In this document: positions 45,818 through 54,054 of the stretch, piece by piece
Position numbering within the stretch: position 1 is the stretch's first letter
Layout: the number at the start of each line of letters is the position of its first letter
Assembly: GCF_012516475.1 (NCBI RefSeq)
Contig: NZ_CP051217.1
Coordinates: 248,001 to 312,000, forward strand
Direction: 5' to 3'
Length of the DNA stretch: 64,000 bases
From: Parasphingorhabdus halotolerans
GTDB taxonomy: Bacteria; Pseudomonadota; Alphaproteobacteria; Sphingomonadales; Sphingomonadaceae
Position numbers and translations under genes: made by a program
The notes under the pieces: generated by a model
What the model was told of the DNA's origin: nothing
What the model saw: the letters and a program-made list of their open reading frames with translations, nothing else
The model's database searches: none

Positions 45818-47938
45818 TTAGAAAGCCAATATCGCGTTGAAGAGGATGGAATAATGGAAATCACGTTTGTCTGTTTGATCGAATAAATCCTTAAATCCTT
45901 TGCCGGGTAGCAGCGCGGCACCAGAAAGCCGGAAGACTATGTTCTGGGTAGCTTTCGGACGATAAATTGCGGCCATCGAAAGATCCCAACCAATATCTTT
46001 TGGAATAGAGCCTTCAACTCGCAGAGCCTCCAGCGACTCCGTCTTATGGAACCATAGATGGTTCGCGTTGGCTGATAAACGCAGGGCTGGGGTCAGATCA
46101 GCATCCACGCCGACACCGGCTAATATCGTACCCGGATTGTTGAAGTTGCTTTGGCCCTGCTCCTTGGAAGACCGAAGCGAGTTCAATATGCCATTGCGGC
46201 CATTGATCGAAATAACGCGTCCGCCGCCAGCAAAGGGAATGGTTTGGCGAATCCAGTAACTGGTATCGGCACCTGCAAAAATGGGATTTTCGAAGATCGA
46301 GTCAAAGCCAGCTTCGGTATTATTATAAGGATTACCATCGCCACTGGCAAACAAGCCAGATGCGCGGAACCTTAAGAAATCAACATCGTAGCTGGCCTCG
46401 GCAGCAGCAAAATAGGCAGCGATTTTGGCAGGCTCGCTCGTGAAGAAGCTATTGCGATCCTCGCCAAAAGCACCGTAAATCTGGCCAGTCACATTGATGC
46501 GTCCGATGCGTCCATCAACCGCGTATCCAGGGTAAACCACATCATAGGCGCGGCCACGCAAATCACCTAGCAGGGCAGGGCGCACGGGAAAGCCGTTATC
46601 GTCAATCTCAATATCGCTCTTCTCGCGATTCATATTGTAGGTCAGGCTGAATTGGCTGGTTAGTCCGACAAACGGCAAATCTTGTCGATATAGATTGGCG
46701 AAAAATATGTAGCTTTCGCGCGGCGTCTGGAAAATATCGTTCAGGCCGGAGTTGGTGTCTTTTTCCAGCTGGACAAACGCGCCGAGATTATATTGAATCC
46801 GATTATTGTCGCGCGTCCCGAACAAACGGAATCCAAGTTGGTTGTCCTGAAACAAAAATCCACGGAAATCTGCCTGCATTGGCTGGATACCGATCCGGAA
46901 ACTGTCGAAATCGTAGCGCGCAGACGTATTGCGAATATGATAATCGAAGAACAGTTCCTGTACGCCGACAAACCAGTCGGTGCGATGGGATGACTTAGAA
47001 GGTTCCACAAACAAGACACGGCGTTCAGGTACGTTCACATGGTTGACCTGCGTGGCTAGCGTCAGTCGATATTCAACATCTGGCGGTTTATAAGCAGTGG
47101 ATCCCTTGATCAGCGCCACGCCGGTAATAAATGTTTGTGCGTAAACTTCTGATCCCGAACGTCCGAAAACGTCAATGCTGTTGGACCGCTCGGTGGTTTG
47201 AACGCCAACGGGAATCGGGAAGCTGCGTGGTTCGACAATTGTATCCGAAATAGCATTGACGACGAAAAACCAGTCATCGCCTTTAAGGAATGAGGGCCTT
47301 TTGTCCTCCGGTATAGGCTTATCACCTTTGAACACATTTTGAGCATAAGGGTTCAGAGTGCTGCGGCAGTTATTCTGCAAAGCCCCGAAAACCTTGTATA
47401 TGGATTGATCACCGCCTTTTTGCGGGCAAAGTGTCTGCAATATCCGCCAGCGATCAGGTACGGGAAACTCATCGGTTGGAAAAGCCTCGGGCGGTGGCGC
47501 GCTGACCGCACCGGGGTTAAACTGGGTAACCGGATCCGGCAATTCTTTTTGAATGCCCGGCCTGCGGCGTCCATCAATAAGTGCGTCGTCAGCTTCGATG
47601 CCATCAAAGTCCATTTCAAGCTGTACTGGCCCAGTGGCAGTCTCTGTTTCGTCTTGATCTGCTTGAGCTGTACTTGGTTGATCTTCAAGGTCAGCGCCGT
47701 CTGTGGCGTCTTCTTCCTCCGGTTCCGGTCCACCGACAGCTAGCAAGTTATTGTGCAATAGCGGACCGTTTGCATTGGTCAAACCAACGGGCTTTAGCCA
47801 ATTAAAGCTTTCGCCAGCTAGCAACGTGGTCAAAGAGGCTTCCATATCCTCCACAGCAGTTTTCTGCTGTTCCATCTGCTCCACCTGGCCAGACATTACC
47901 GCCAATATGGGCACAAAAGAGGGCGCTAAAGCAGGCAT
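45818..47938 (-). CDS. outer-membrane beta-barrel protein of a cytochrome-porin operon
   Basis: 706 residues. After about 240 N-terminal residues, including an acidic Glu/Asp/Gln-rich region, the rest is a long series of amphipathic beta-strands with aromatic girdles (for example FRIGIQPMQADFRGFLFQDNQLGFRLFG), ending in a strand closed by Phe (HYSILFNAILAF), the usual outer-membrane barrel C-terminus. The N-terminus (MPALAPSFVPILAVMSGQ) is hydrophobic but lacks the usual positive residues, so the signal peptide is atypical or the start is misplaced. Embedded between a haem-binding-type lipoprotein and two multihaem cytochromes, it most plausibly forms the pore of an electron conduit. It is not a recognisable MtrB by sequence. 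Confidence 0.75.
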   Translation of the reverse strand: MPALAPSFVPILAVMSGQVEQMEQQKTAVEDMEASLTTLLAGESFNWLKPVGLTNANGPLLHNNLLAVGGPEPEEEDATDGADLEDQPSTAQADQDETETATGPVQLEMDFDGIEADDALIDGRRRPGIQKELPDPVTQFNPGAVSAPPPEAFPTDEFPVPDRWRILQTLCPQKGGDQSIYKVFGALQNNCRSTLNPYAQNVFKGDKPIPEDKRPSFLKGDDWFFVVNAISDTIVEPRSFPIPVGVQTTERSNSIDVFGRSGSEVYAQTFITGVALIKGSTAYKPPDVEYRLTLATQVNHVNVPERRVLFVEPSKSSHRTDWFVGVQELFFDYHIRNTSARYDFDSFRIGIQPMQADFRGFLFQDNQLGFRLFGTRDNNRIQYNLGAFVQLEKDTNSGLNDIFQTPRESYIFFANLYRQDLPFVGLTSQFSLTYNMNREKSDIEIDDNGFPVRPALLGDLRGRAYDVVYPGYAVDGRIGRINVTGQIYGAFGEDRNSFFTSEPAKIAAYFAAAEASYDVDFLRFRASGLFASGDGNPYNNTEAGFDSIFENPIFAGADTSYWIRQTIPFAGGGRVISINGRNGILNSLRSSKEQGQSNFNNPGTILAGVGVDADLTPALRLSANANHLWFHKTESLEALRVEGSIPKDIGWDLSMAAIYRPKATQNIVFRLSGAALLPGKGFKDLFDQTDKRDFHYSILFNAILAF

Positions 47939-47943
47939 TAGTC

Positions 47944-49953
47944 TTAAAGCCCCTCGCAGACGTTCTGTTGGTTTGTGTCCAGGAAAGGCGCGAACGGGCA
48001 GTTTACATAGCGCAACCGCACATTCGCATTGCCTAGGTCTACAACCACATTGTCCGCCCGGATTGCTTTGGGCGCGTTACCTATGGTTCCCAAACGAATA
48101 CCGGCATTGTTCAAGCCTAAGAAGCTGACCATGTCATCCTGGTCAATACCATCGCCGGACACACCAATGCCGCCGACTAGTCGATCACCACGATAAATTG
48201 GAACGCTACCAGGAAAAATCTGAATGCCGTTAGCAAGCCTCTTTTGACCCGGAGCAACATCGGGAACCTGAGTGCAGCGTTCGATTGTGTCAGTACTGGT
48301 CCCTCCGCTGGCGACGAACGCAACATGGGCACCGACATTTGGTGCGATCAAATTGGTTTGTAACCCTACCGCAAAAGGACTGAATTGAGAGGATTGATCG
48401 GTTGACAAGGGCCCTGGAGGACGACCAACTTCACCATCAGGGAAATAGGGGCGAGCAAGATTACCGCCCGAGCGATCAGCGAAAGCGACCGTGCCGGTTA
48501 GTGCGGTTGGATCACCTAGGAACGTTCGAATACGCTGCACAATGGATGAAATTCCAGGCGTGTTCAGCAGCTGTTGCTCCGCCGCGACGTTAGAGAAAAA
48601 CGCCGCTGTACGGGCTTTTTGCAACGAAACATCGGTGCCGAAAATCGGGCCGTCTGGTGAGCGGACGATGCCCAATATTTGTCCATGGGTATCAACCACG
48701 CTGACGGTCGCTTGCATGCGGCTATCCAGAGGTTGACGAATTTGCGCCCGCGCCCGGCTAAGCACTTTGAACGCCTCTTCCAAAACAACTCGCACTTCCG
48801 CAGCGGTTAAGGGGTTTGCGACGGCTGCTGAATCGGTGCCCCCGCGAATGGGATAGCGATTATTGCCAGCGCCATCCGTAAGCACAAAGGCATCGCTGTT
48901 GGTAAATTCTGCGGCCGTGGAAGCGCGGACGCCTGAGGCTTCTGTGCCGTAAGCGGTACCAGCTATGATATTGCCCGCCGTATAGCCTGTGACGGGAATT
49001 AAACTCCCCACAGAACCGTTTATGGCAGCGAAATTATTTTTCAGCGGCGATAAATCACTGACCACCATATCGCTGAAACGCAATGAAGTGCCGTCAACTG
49101 AAATGCGGTTGGCGGCAATTGCGGCAGGCGGAGCAAAGCCTTGAATACCGGCTAGCGCGATAGCTTCTTCCGCATCAACTTCGACATCGAGAATATTATC
49201 GTCAAAGCCATAGTCGCCGTCACCCATCACACCGATGGCACCAACAACCACGCCATCCTTGTAAAGCGGCAAGCCTCCAGGATCGGCTGACAGGCCAAGC
49301 GGCGAGCGTTTCGGACCGATCAGGGCATCAGCTCCACCCATAGGACGAAAGCGCGTATTGAGATCAGAGCACGGTAACTGGCTGAACTGCACGCCAAATA
49401 ACGGCCCGCTCTCCAGACCGACTGTGGTCGGTGCAGGTGGAAAATGTTCCTGCACAATCTGGCTGGCAGTGCGTGTTGAAAACGCATTGCCGCCGCTAGA
49501 TAGGTAAGCGCCGGTAACCGCTTTGGCGATCGCAGCGGTGGTAGCTGGCACCATCACGCCCTGCAAGCCCACTTCCTGACCCTGAGCAGCCTGTCCGCCA
49601 ATAGTTTTCCGGCTGACTGTTGCCATCTGGTTTGCGCCGTTCATACGGAACACGGCGAGTACGTTTCCAACCCGGTCGACTACAGTAATAACTGAAGGGA
49701 GATTTCGTGCCTGCGCCTCACCGACCGCTTGCGCGATAATGGTTTGAACATCGGTGACCGACAAAGACCGCTGAAGAGGCGGAGTAAACAGCCCGCCCGT
49801 TCCGGGAGCAGGTGTTGGCGTTGGAGCTGGCGCAGGTGCTGGCGAAGGAGAGGGTGTCCCGCCAAAATTATTGCTGCCACCGCCACCGCCACAAGAGGTC
49901 AGGATAAGCGCAGCGGCTGATATGGCCGCGCCGAACCGAAGATTTTTTATCAT
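47944..49953 (-). CDS. lipoprotein with two GlcG/HbpS-type haem-binding domains
   Basis: 669 residues. Signal peptide II pattern with lipobox L-T-S-C, lipidation at Cys21, followed by Gly-rich and Pro/Ala-Pro/Thr-rich linkers. Two tandem GlcG/HbpS (DUF336) domains: the first about 65-275 (VITVVDRVGNVLAVFRM, then LPLYKDGVVVGAIGVMGDGDYGFDDN), the second about 385-640 (VSVVDTHGQILGIVR, then VPIYRGDRLVGGIGVSGDGIDQDDM). HbpS-type proteins bind haem and sense redox state. Position +1 after Cys is Gly, so outer-membrane sorting is expected. It lies 5 bp upstream of the porin gene and 28 bp after the five-haem cytochrome. Confidence 0.88.
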   Translation of the reverse strand: MIKNLRFGAAISAAALILTSCGGGGGSNNFGGTPSPSPAPAPAPTPTPAPGTGGLFTPPLQRSLSVTDVQTIIAQAVGEAQARNLPSVITVVDRVGNVLAVFRMNGANQMATVSRKTIGGQAAQGQEVGLQGVMVPATTAAIAKAVTGAYLSSGGNAFSTRTASQIVQEHFPPAPTTVGLESGPLFGVQFSQLPCSDLNTRFRPMGGADALIGPKRSPLGLSADPGGLPLYKDGVVVGAIGVMGDGDYGFDDNILDVEVDAEEAIALAGIQGFAPPAAIAANRISVDGTSLRFSDMVVSDLSPLKNNFAAINGSVGSLIPVTGYTAGNIIAGTAYGTEASGVRASTAAEFTNSDAFVLTDGAGNNRYPIRGGTDSAAVANPLTAAEVRVVLEEAFKVLSRARAQIRQPLDSRMQATVSVVDTHGQILGIVRSPDGPIFGTDVSLQKARTAAFFSNVAAEQQLLNTPGISSIVQRIRTFLGDPTALTGTVAFADRSGGNLARPYFPDGEVGRPPGPLSTDQSSQFSPFAVGLQTNLIAPNVGAHVAFVASGGTSTDTIERCTQVPDVAPGQKRLANGIQIFPGSVPIYRGDRLVGGIGVSGDGIDQDDMVSFLGLNNAGIRLGTIGNAPKAIRADNVVVDLGNANVRLRYVNCPFAPFLDTNQQNVCEGL

Positions 49954-49981
49954 CTCAACCTCGCAATCACAGGAACATTGC

Positions 49982-51403
49982 TCATCGAAGTGACCTTATG
50001 GTTCTGACGGCGCTACCCAACGCCCGGCGAAATTGCAGAGGCTGATAGGCGTTTGGTTCATCCACTGCGGCGTAGGCCGTGTTAATCTGTCCACGCAGGC
50101 TAGTCGCGGCTGACTCGCTCACCTGGCCATTGTTAACCAGGCCGTTGAGCAATGTATCAATCGCCATGACTGCTTGTACGCTGCCTTCATAATCTGTGAA
50201 GCGCGGAGAAATTGCTTGCCCGGCAATGGTTTCCATAATCTGGAAGGTCTGGTCCTTGCCAAAGCTCGCACGGGAAAAACGATCTGCCAGAGCGGCGGAT
50301 GTTTGGCGCAATCTCGCTGCTGCTTCGACGGCAGGTCCGCGGCCTTGCCCCATGGCGGCATGAAACGCCTTGGATTGGGTATCAAATTGCCCGGCCATGT
50401 CAGGCGCCGCGATTTTGATGGCCGCACTGAGCATGATCATGTTTTCATCATTATAGGGCGGCATGCCTTCCGGGATGGGGCGGCCAGGATTGTTGATCGA
50501 AGTTGGCCGTGCCGATGCGGTGTCATAGATGCGCCGGTGACAACTGTGGCAATCATAGAAATAGAATTCGGGGAAGATGCCCTGTGTTGCCAGTCCCGGT
50601 TTGGAAAACAGGTTAAGCGAGCGTTCCAGTGCCATCGCCTGGCCAACAGCCCAAAATCGAACGCTGTTGGTTTTGCCCTTGCGCTGCACATAATCTACAT
50701 CTTCATCATGATGCTGCTGTAATGTTGAAAAGAGATCCATCTCAAAAGAGATGCGCGGGTGGCCCGCAGCCATGATTTTATGATCAACGAATTGGCCTTT
50801 GCTATCGTTTCCGAAATGGCAATCAAGGCAGACTGCTGCCCTTGCTTTGGGGTTGTCCAATGGTGTCAGGCCGAGAGATATATTGCGGGAATGACTGGCT
50901 CCAACTGCATAGTGAGCCGACAACCAGCTTGATGACGGCCCGTGACATGCTTCGCAGCCAACTCCATCATTGGTTTGGAACCGAGGCCCTTTTTTGGCAG
51001 CCGGTGTGCTATGGCAGCCTAAACATTTCGCCGACGATGCTGGATCGCCGATGCCCAGGCGGTTAGCGATAGCAATGCTGCGAGGCTCACGCAAAACGCG
51101 AAATGCCCGGCTGTGAGCACCGCCGGGTGTCGATTCTTCCTGCCAACGCATAAGCTCATCTTGCCGAACAATTTCACCATCAGCTTCCTGACGGCCGTGA
51201 CATGTGGTTCCGCCGCAAGTCGCCACGCCAAGGTGAGTTCCGCTTTCGATATCGGCAGCTGCTTCCAGAGGAGCAGGCGTTGCAATTGTAGAAACGAGCA
51301 ATGCGATCCCGGCCAATAAGGCACAGAAAAGCGACGCTGACACAGCCAAAAAATGGCCTGCCAACCAGCATTGTATCGTCGAGAAATTTTTCCCCATTTG
51401 CAT
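49982..51403 (-). CDS. multihaem cytochrome c (c554-like), periplasmic
   Basis: 473 residues from the ATG at 51403 (AGGGGC before it). An N-terminal hydrophobic segment (about 17-40) acts as signal peptide or anchor. Four classical CxxCH haem sites at residues 127, 150, 192 and 285, plus CGGTTCH at 63-69 (C-x4-CH), a fifth likely haem site of the kind seen in cytochrome c554/NrfB-like families. The remaining C-terminal half is helical with no haem sites. First gene of the operon cytochrome - GlcG lipoprotein - porin - ten-haem cytochrome. It could pass electrons from the inner membrane or periplasm to the outer-membrane partners; no NapC/CymA quinol oxidase is in the window. Confidence 0.87.
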   Translation of the reverse strand: MQMGKNFSTIQCWLAGHFLAVSASLFCALLAGIALLVSTIATPAPLEAAADIESGTHLGVATCGGTTCHGRQEADGEIVRQDELMRWQEESTPGGAHSRAFRVLREPRSIAIANRLGIGDPASSAKCLGCHSTPAAKKGPRFQTNDGVGCEACHGPSSSWLSAHYAVGASHSRNISLGLTPLDNPKARAAVCLDCHFGNDSKGQFVDHKIMAAGHPRISFEMDLFSTLQQHHDEDVDYVQRKGKTNSVRFWAVGQAMALERSLNLFSKPGLATQGIFPEFYFYDCHSCHRRIYDTASARPTSINNPGRPIPEGMPPYNDENMIMLSAAIKIAAPDMAGQFDTQSKAFHAAMGQGRGPAVEAAARLRQTSAALADRFSRASFGKDQTFQIMETIAGQAISPRFTDYEGSVQAVMAIDTLLNGLVNNGQVSESAATSLRGQINTAYAAVDEPNAYQPLQFRRALGSAVRTIRSLR

Positions 51404-51766
51404 CGTTGCCCCTACCGGCCTTCCGACCAGTTCCCTCTTGCAGCACGACGCGACCCAAGCCGTTAACCATGAATTGTAGGTTACTTATCCATGATCACTG
51501 GCTCAATGCAAACGAAAATCGACGAACTTCTGTTGTTTTTTAGCCTCTTCTGGGTGTTTTGGTCATTTGACCACCAGTGAGTGTGTCTCTTTAGCAACTT
51601 TTTTAGGGCTCTGATTTTGTTAACCTTTTATCCGACAGCCCGATTCGAAATGGTTAATAAAAGTTAACGCCGAGGCGGCTATTTGGCGCTTTGTCTTTTA
51701 GTTGTTAGGGTGAACGTCTGAAATTTCGGCATCGGTTTGAAATATTCTGAAACGGAGAGACCTAAA
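51404..51766. promoter_or_regulatory. divergent promoter region of the cytochrome operon and the Popeye-like gene
   Basis: A 363-bp gene-free stretch. It holds an inverted repeat GGTCATTTGACC (51561-51572) and, at 51650-51667, ATGGTTAATAAAAGTTAA, which on the minus strand contains TTAACCAT and a second TTAA at 6-base spacing. That resembles the CtrA-binding motif of alphaproteobacteria, though the classical spacing is 7. A further TTAACC occurs at 51620-51625. No promoter can be assigned with confidence. I see no small gene in it. Confidence 0.4.
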
Positions 51767-52465
51767 ATGGAACTAACTCTGGAATCGGCCTTGTCGCCAA
51801 ATGGAATTCTTGGTCACTTATCCTATATATTGCTGATCATTTCCATGCTTAGTAGGAAGATGTTCTGGCTGAGAGTGGGGGTTATTGGGGCGGCATTGGC
51901 GGGTATTGCCTATGCTATCCTGGTAGTGAACGACCCTGTTGCCGCTTTTTGGGAAACGCTTCTCTTAGCGGTGAATTTGGTGCAGATTGTCCGGTTGGTG
52001 ATGGCGGAGCGCGGCGCATCTTTCTCTGACGAAGAAGATCAAATGATTACTGCGGTGTTTCGCGATCTGACTTCGCTTGAAGCGCGGCAACTTCTCGACA
52101 AGGGATTTTGGCTAGATCATGATGTAGGACAGGAAATCATAAGAGAAGGCGCAGCGGTCGAGCATCTCTATTTTCTTGCGAACGGCAAAGCGGAAGTGCG
52201 TAGCGCCGGCAAAATTGTTGGCTATTGCGGGCCACGGGATCTGATCGGCGAGGGCACGATTCTGACATCAGACCGTGCAACTGGTACGGTAACTTTGTCA
52301 GAAAAGTCGAGGCTCTGGTGCATACCCGCACCAATTTTGCGGGACCATCTCGATAAAAATCGGTCTGTGCGCCGCGTCATTGATCGTCGCATCGGCGACG
52401 CGCTCAAATCCAAGTTGCGCGCCAGCAATGTCGCTCTCTCAAAAGCTGGGGGCTTGAACGAATAG
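51767..52465 (+). CDS. Popeye-like membrane protein with cyclic-nucleotide-binding domain
   Basis: 232 residues. Three hydrophobic helices (about 15-30, 36-55, 62-80; LSYILLIISML, WLRVGVIGAALAGIAYAILVV, WETLLLAVNLVQIVRLVM) followed by a cNMP-binding-fold domain (about 95-225: GQEIIREGAAVEHLYFLANGKAEVR, then GEGTILTSDRATGTVTLSEKSRLWCIP). This layout, with LLDKGFW before the beta-roll, is that of the bacterial Popeye-domain proteins. The ligand-binding cassette is atypical: no canonical R-x-A pair as in CRP. Start ATG 51767, with GGAGAGACCTAAA before it. Divergent from the cytochrome operon and convergent with the aldehyde dehydrogenase. Confidence 0.8.
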   Translation: MELTLESALSPNGILGHLSYILLIISMLSRKMFWLRVGVIGAALAGIAYAILVVNDPVAAFWETLLLAVNLVQIVRLVMAERGASFSDEEDQMITAVFRDLTSLEARQLLDKGFWLDHDVGQEIIREGAAVEHLYFLANGKAEVRSAGKIVGYCGPRDLIGEGTILTSDRATGTVTLSEKSRLWCIPAPILRDHLDKNRSVRRVIDRRIGDALKSKLRASNVALSKAGGLNE

Positions 52466-52473
52466 TTAGGCAA

Positions 52474-53913
52474 CTACCCCGGTCTCCGGCGGATGACGAG
52501 ATTGCGAATTTCAGTCATGTCTTCCATCGCAAATCTTATACCTTCGCGGCCAAGGCCGCTATCTTTAACACCGCCATAGGGCATGTTGTCAACGCGGTAA
52601 GATGGCACATCATTGATTACTACGCCGCCAACATCAAGCTCATCCCAAGCATCCAGTGTCTTGAAAAGATCGCGCGTAAATATTCCGGCTTGCAGACCAA
52701 ATTTGCTGTCATTCACCTCATCGAGAGCGTCGCTAAAATCACTAAACTTGGAGAGCAGTGCGAGCGGTCCGAATGCTTCTTCGCGATTGGCCGCAGCATC
52801 TCTTTCCACATTTTCCAGCAAAGTCGCCTCCAGCATATTGCCGGTCCGATTGCCGCCACAAAGTAATGTTGCACCACCCGAAACGGCTTCTTGTATCCAC
52901 CCGTCCAACCGTTTCGCTTCGCCTTCGGAAATCATTGGCCCGATAAAAGTAGCTCGATTTTTCGGATCGCCAGCAATCAGCGTTTTGGTTTTGGCGACCA
53001 GCATATCTCTAAATTTGCCGTAGACAGATTCATGGATGATTATTCGCTGCACGCCGATACAGCTTTGGCCTGATTGATAGAAGGCGCCAAAAATTATCCG
53101 TTCCAGCGCGTCGTCAAGATCAGCATCGTGATCAACAACCACGGCAGCATTGCCACCCAATTCCAAGATAACGGGCTTTTTGCCAGCTTTAGCTTTTAGA
53201 TCCCAGCCAACGCCCGGTGAACCGGTGAATGAAAGCAACTTTAGTCGCTCATCCACCGTGAACAGGTCGGCGCCATCCCGGCTTGCGGGTAAAATCGAGA
53301 AGGCGCCTTTCGGCAGATTGGTCTCTGCCAAAACCTCACCCATGATGATAGCACCCAGCGGTGTTTTACTGGCCGGTTTCATCACAAAGGGGCAGCCAAC
53401 CGCAATTGCCGGAGCAATTTTGTGGGCCGCAAGATTGAGTGGAAAATTAAATGGAGAGATAAAGCTGCACGGACCAATGGGCACACGTTTCCACATGCCC
53501 ATATAGCCTTTAGCGCGCGCTGAAATATCCAGCGGCTGCACCTCTCCATAATTGCGCACTGCTTCTTCCGCTGCGATCCGGAAAGTATCAATCAGGCGAC
53601 TCACTTCACCCTCGGCGTCCTTGATCGGTTTTCCTGCCTCGACGCAAAGTGAATAGGCCAGTTCATCAAACCGCTCTTTGAATCGGTCGACGCAATGCTG
53701 CAAAACATCTTGTCGTTCATAGCTCGCCATTTTTGCCATTGGTTCTGCTGCGGTGACCGCACCTTCAATCGCTTCCTCGATGACATCTGGCGTTGCTAGT
53801 GCTGTCCGAAATGCGACTTCATTGGTGAACTTGTCTGTCACCTCAAGGTCTTCATTGGGCTGTGCGGCCACATTGTTGAGGTAGAGGGGATACACGTCTT
53901 TGAGTTTTGTCAT
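52474..53913 (-). CDS. NAD(P)-dependent aldehyde dehydrogenase family protein
   Basis: 479 residues from ATG 53913 (GGAGATAAGA upstream; an earlier ATG at 53925 is possible). ALDH motifs: LELGGNAAVVVDHDADL (catalytic Glu) and FYQSGQSCIGVQRI (nucleophilic Cys). The C-terminal MPYGGVKDSGLGREG is typical. It is close to the non-phosphorylating GAPDH/lactaldehyde dehydrogenase subgroup, but the substrate is not settled by sequence. Lies downstream of a TPP enzyme on the same strand, with 140 bp and two small hairpins between them. Confidence 0.92.
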   Translation of the reverse strand: MTKLKDVYPLYLNNVAAQPNEDLEVTDKFTNEVAFRTALATPDVIEEAIEGAVTAAEPMAKMASYERQDVLQHCVDRFKERFDELAYSLCVEAGKPIKDAEGEVSRLIDTFRIAAEEAVRNYGEVQPLDISARAKGYMGMWKRVPIGPCSFISPFNFPLNLAAHKIAPAIAVGCPFVMKPASKTPLGAIIMGEVLAETNLPKGAFSILPASRDGADLFTVDERLKLLSFTGSPGVGWDLKAKAGKKPVILELGGNAAVVVDHDADLDDALERIIFGAFYQSGQSCIGVQRIIIHESVYGKFRDMLVAKTKTLIAGDPKNRATFIGPMISEGEAKRLDGWIQEAVSGGATLLCGGNRTGNMLEATLLENVERDAAANREEAFGPLALLSKFSDFSDALDEVNDSKFGLQAGIFTRDLFKTLDAWDELDVGGVVINDVPSYRVDNMPYGGVKDSGLGREGIRFAMEDMTEIRNLVIRRRPG

Positions 53914-54054
53914 TCTTATCTCCAAGCCCCTCGCTTATGAAGAAAGGGGGAAGGGTGGGTTATAAAGATGCCGGTTCGATGCGAGCACCTGAAGTGGCAG
54001 GTGAGGACAGCCCTCACTTGAACCTCCGTTCCGACAGTAGGGGGCTAAGGTAAC

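Noticed and set aside
41537..51403. Assignment of the operon to the MtrCAB or nitrite/tetrathionate reductase systems
   Set aside because: There is no MtrB-like CxxC N-terminus, no MtrA-type compact decahaem, no molybdoenzyme or NrfA-type CxxCK haem, and no NapC-like quinol oxidase in the window.
53940..54050. Terminator between the TPP enzyme and the aldehyde dehydrogenase
   Set aside because: Two small hairpins (GTGAGG/CCTCAC and CACCTG/CAGGTG) are present, but neither has a T-tract, so termination is not supported.
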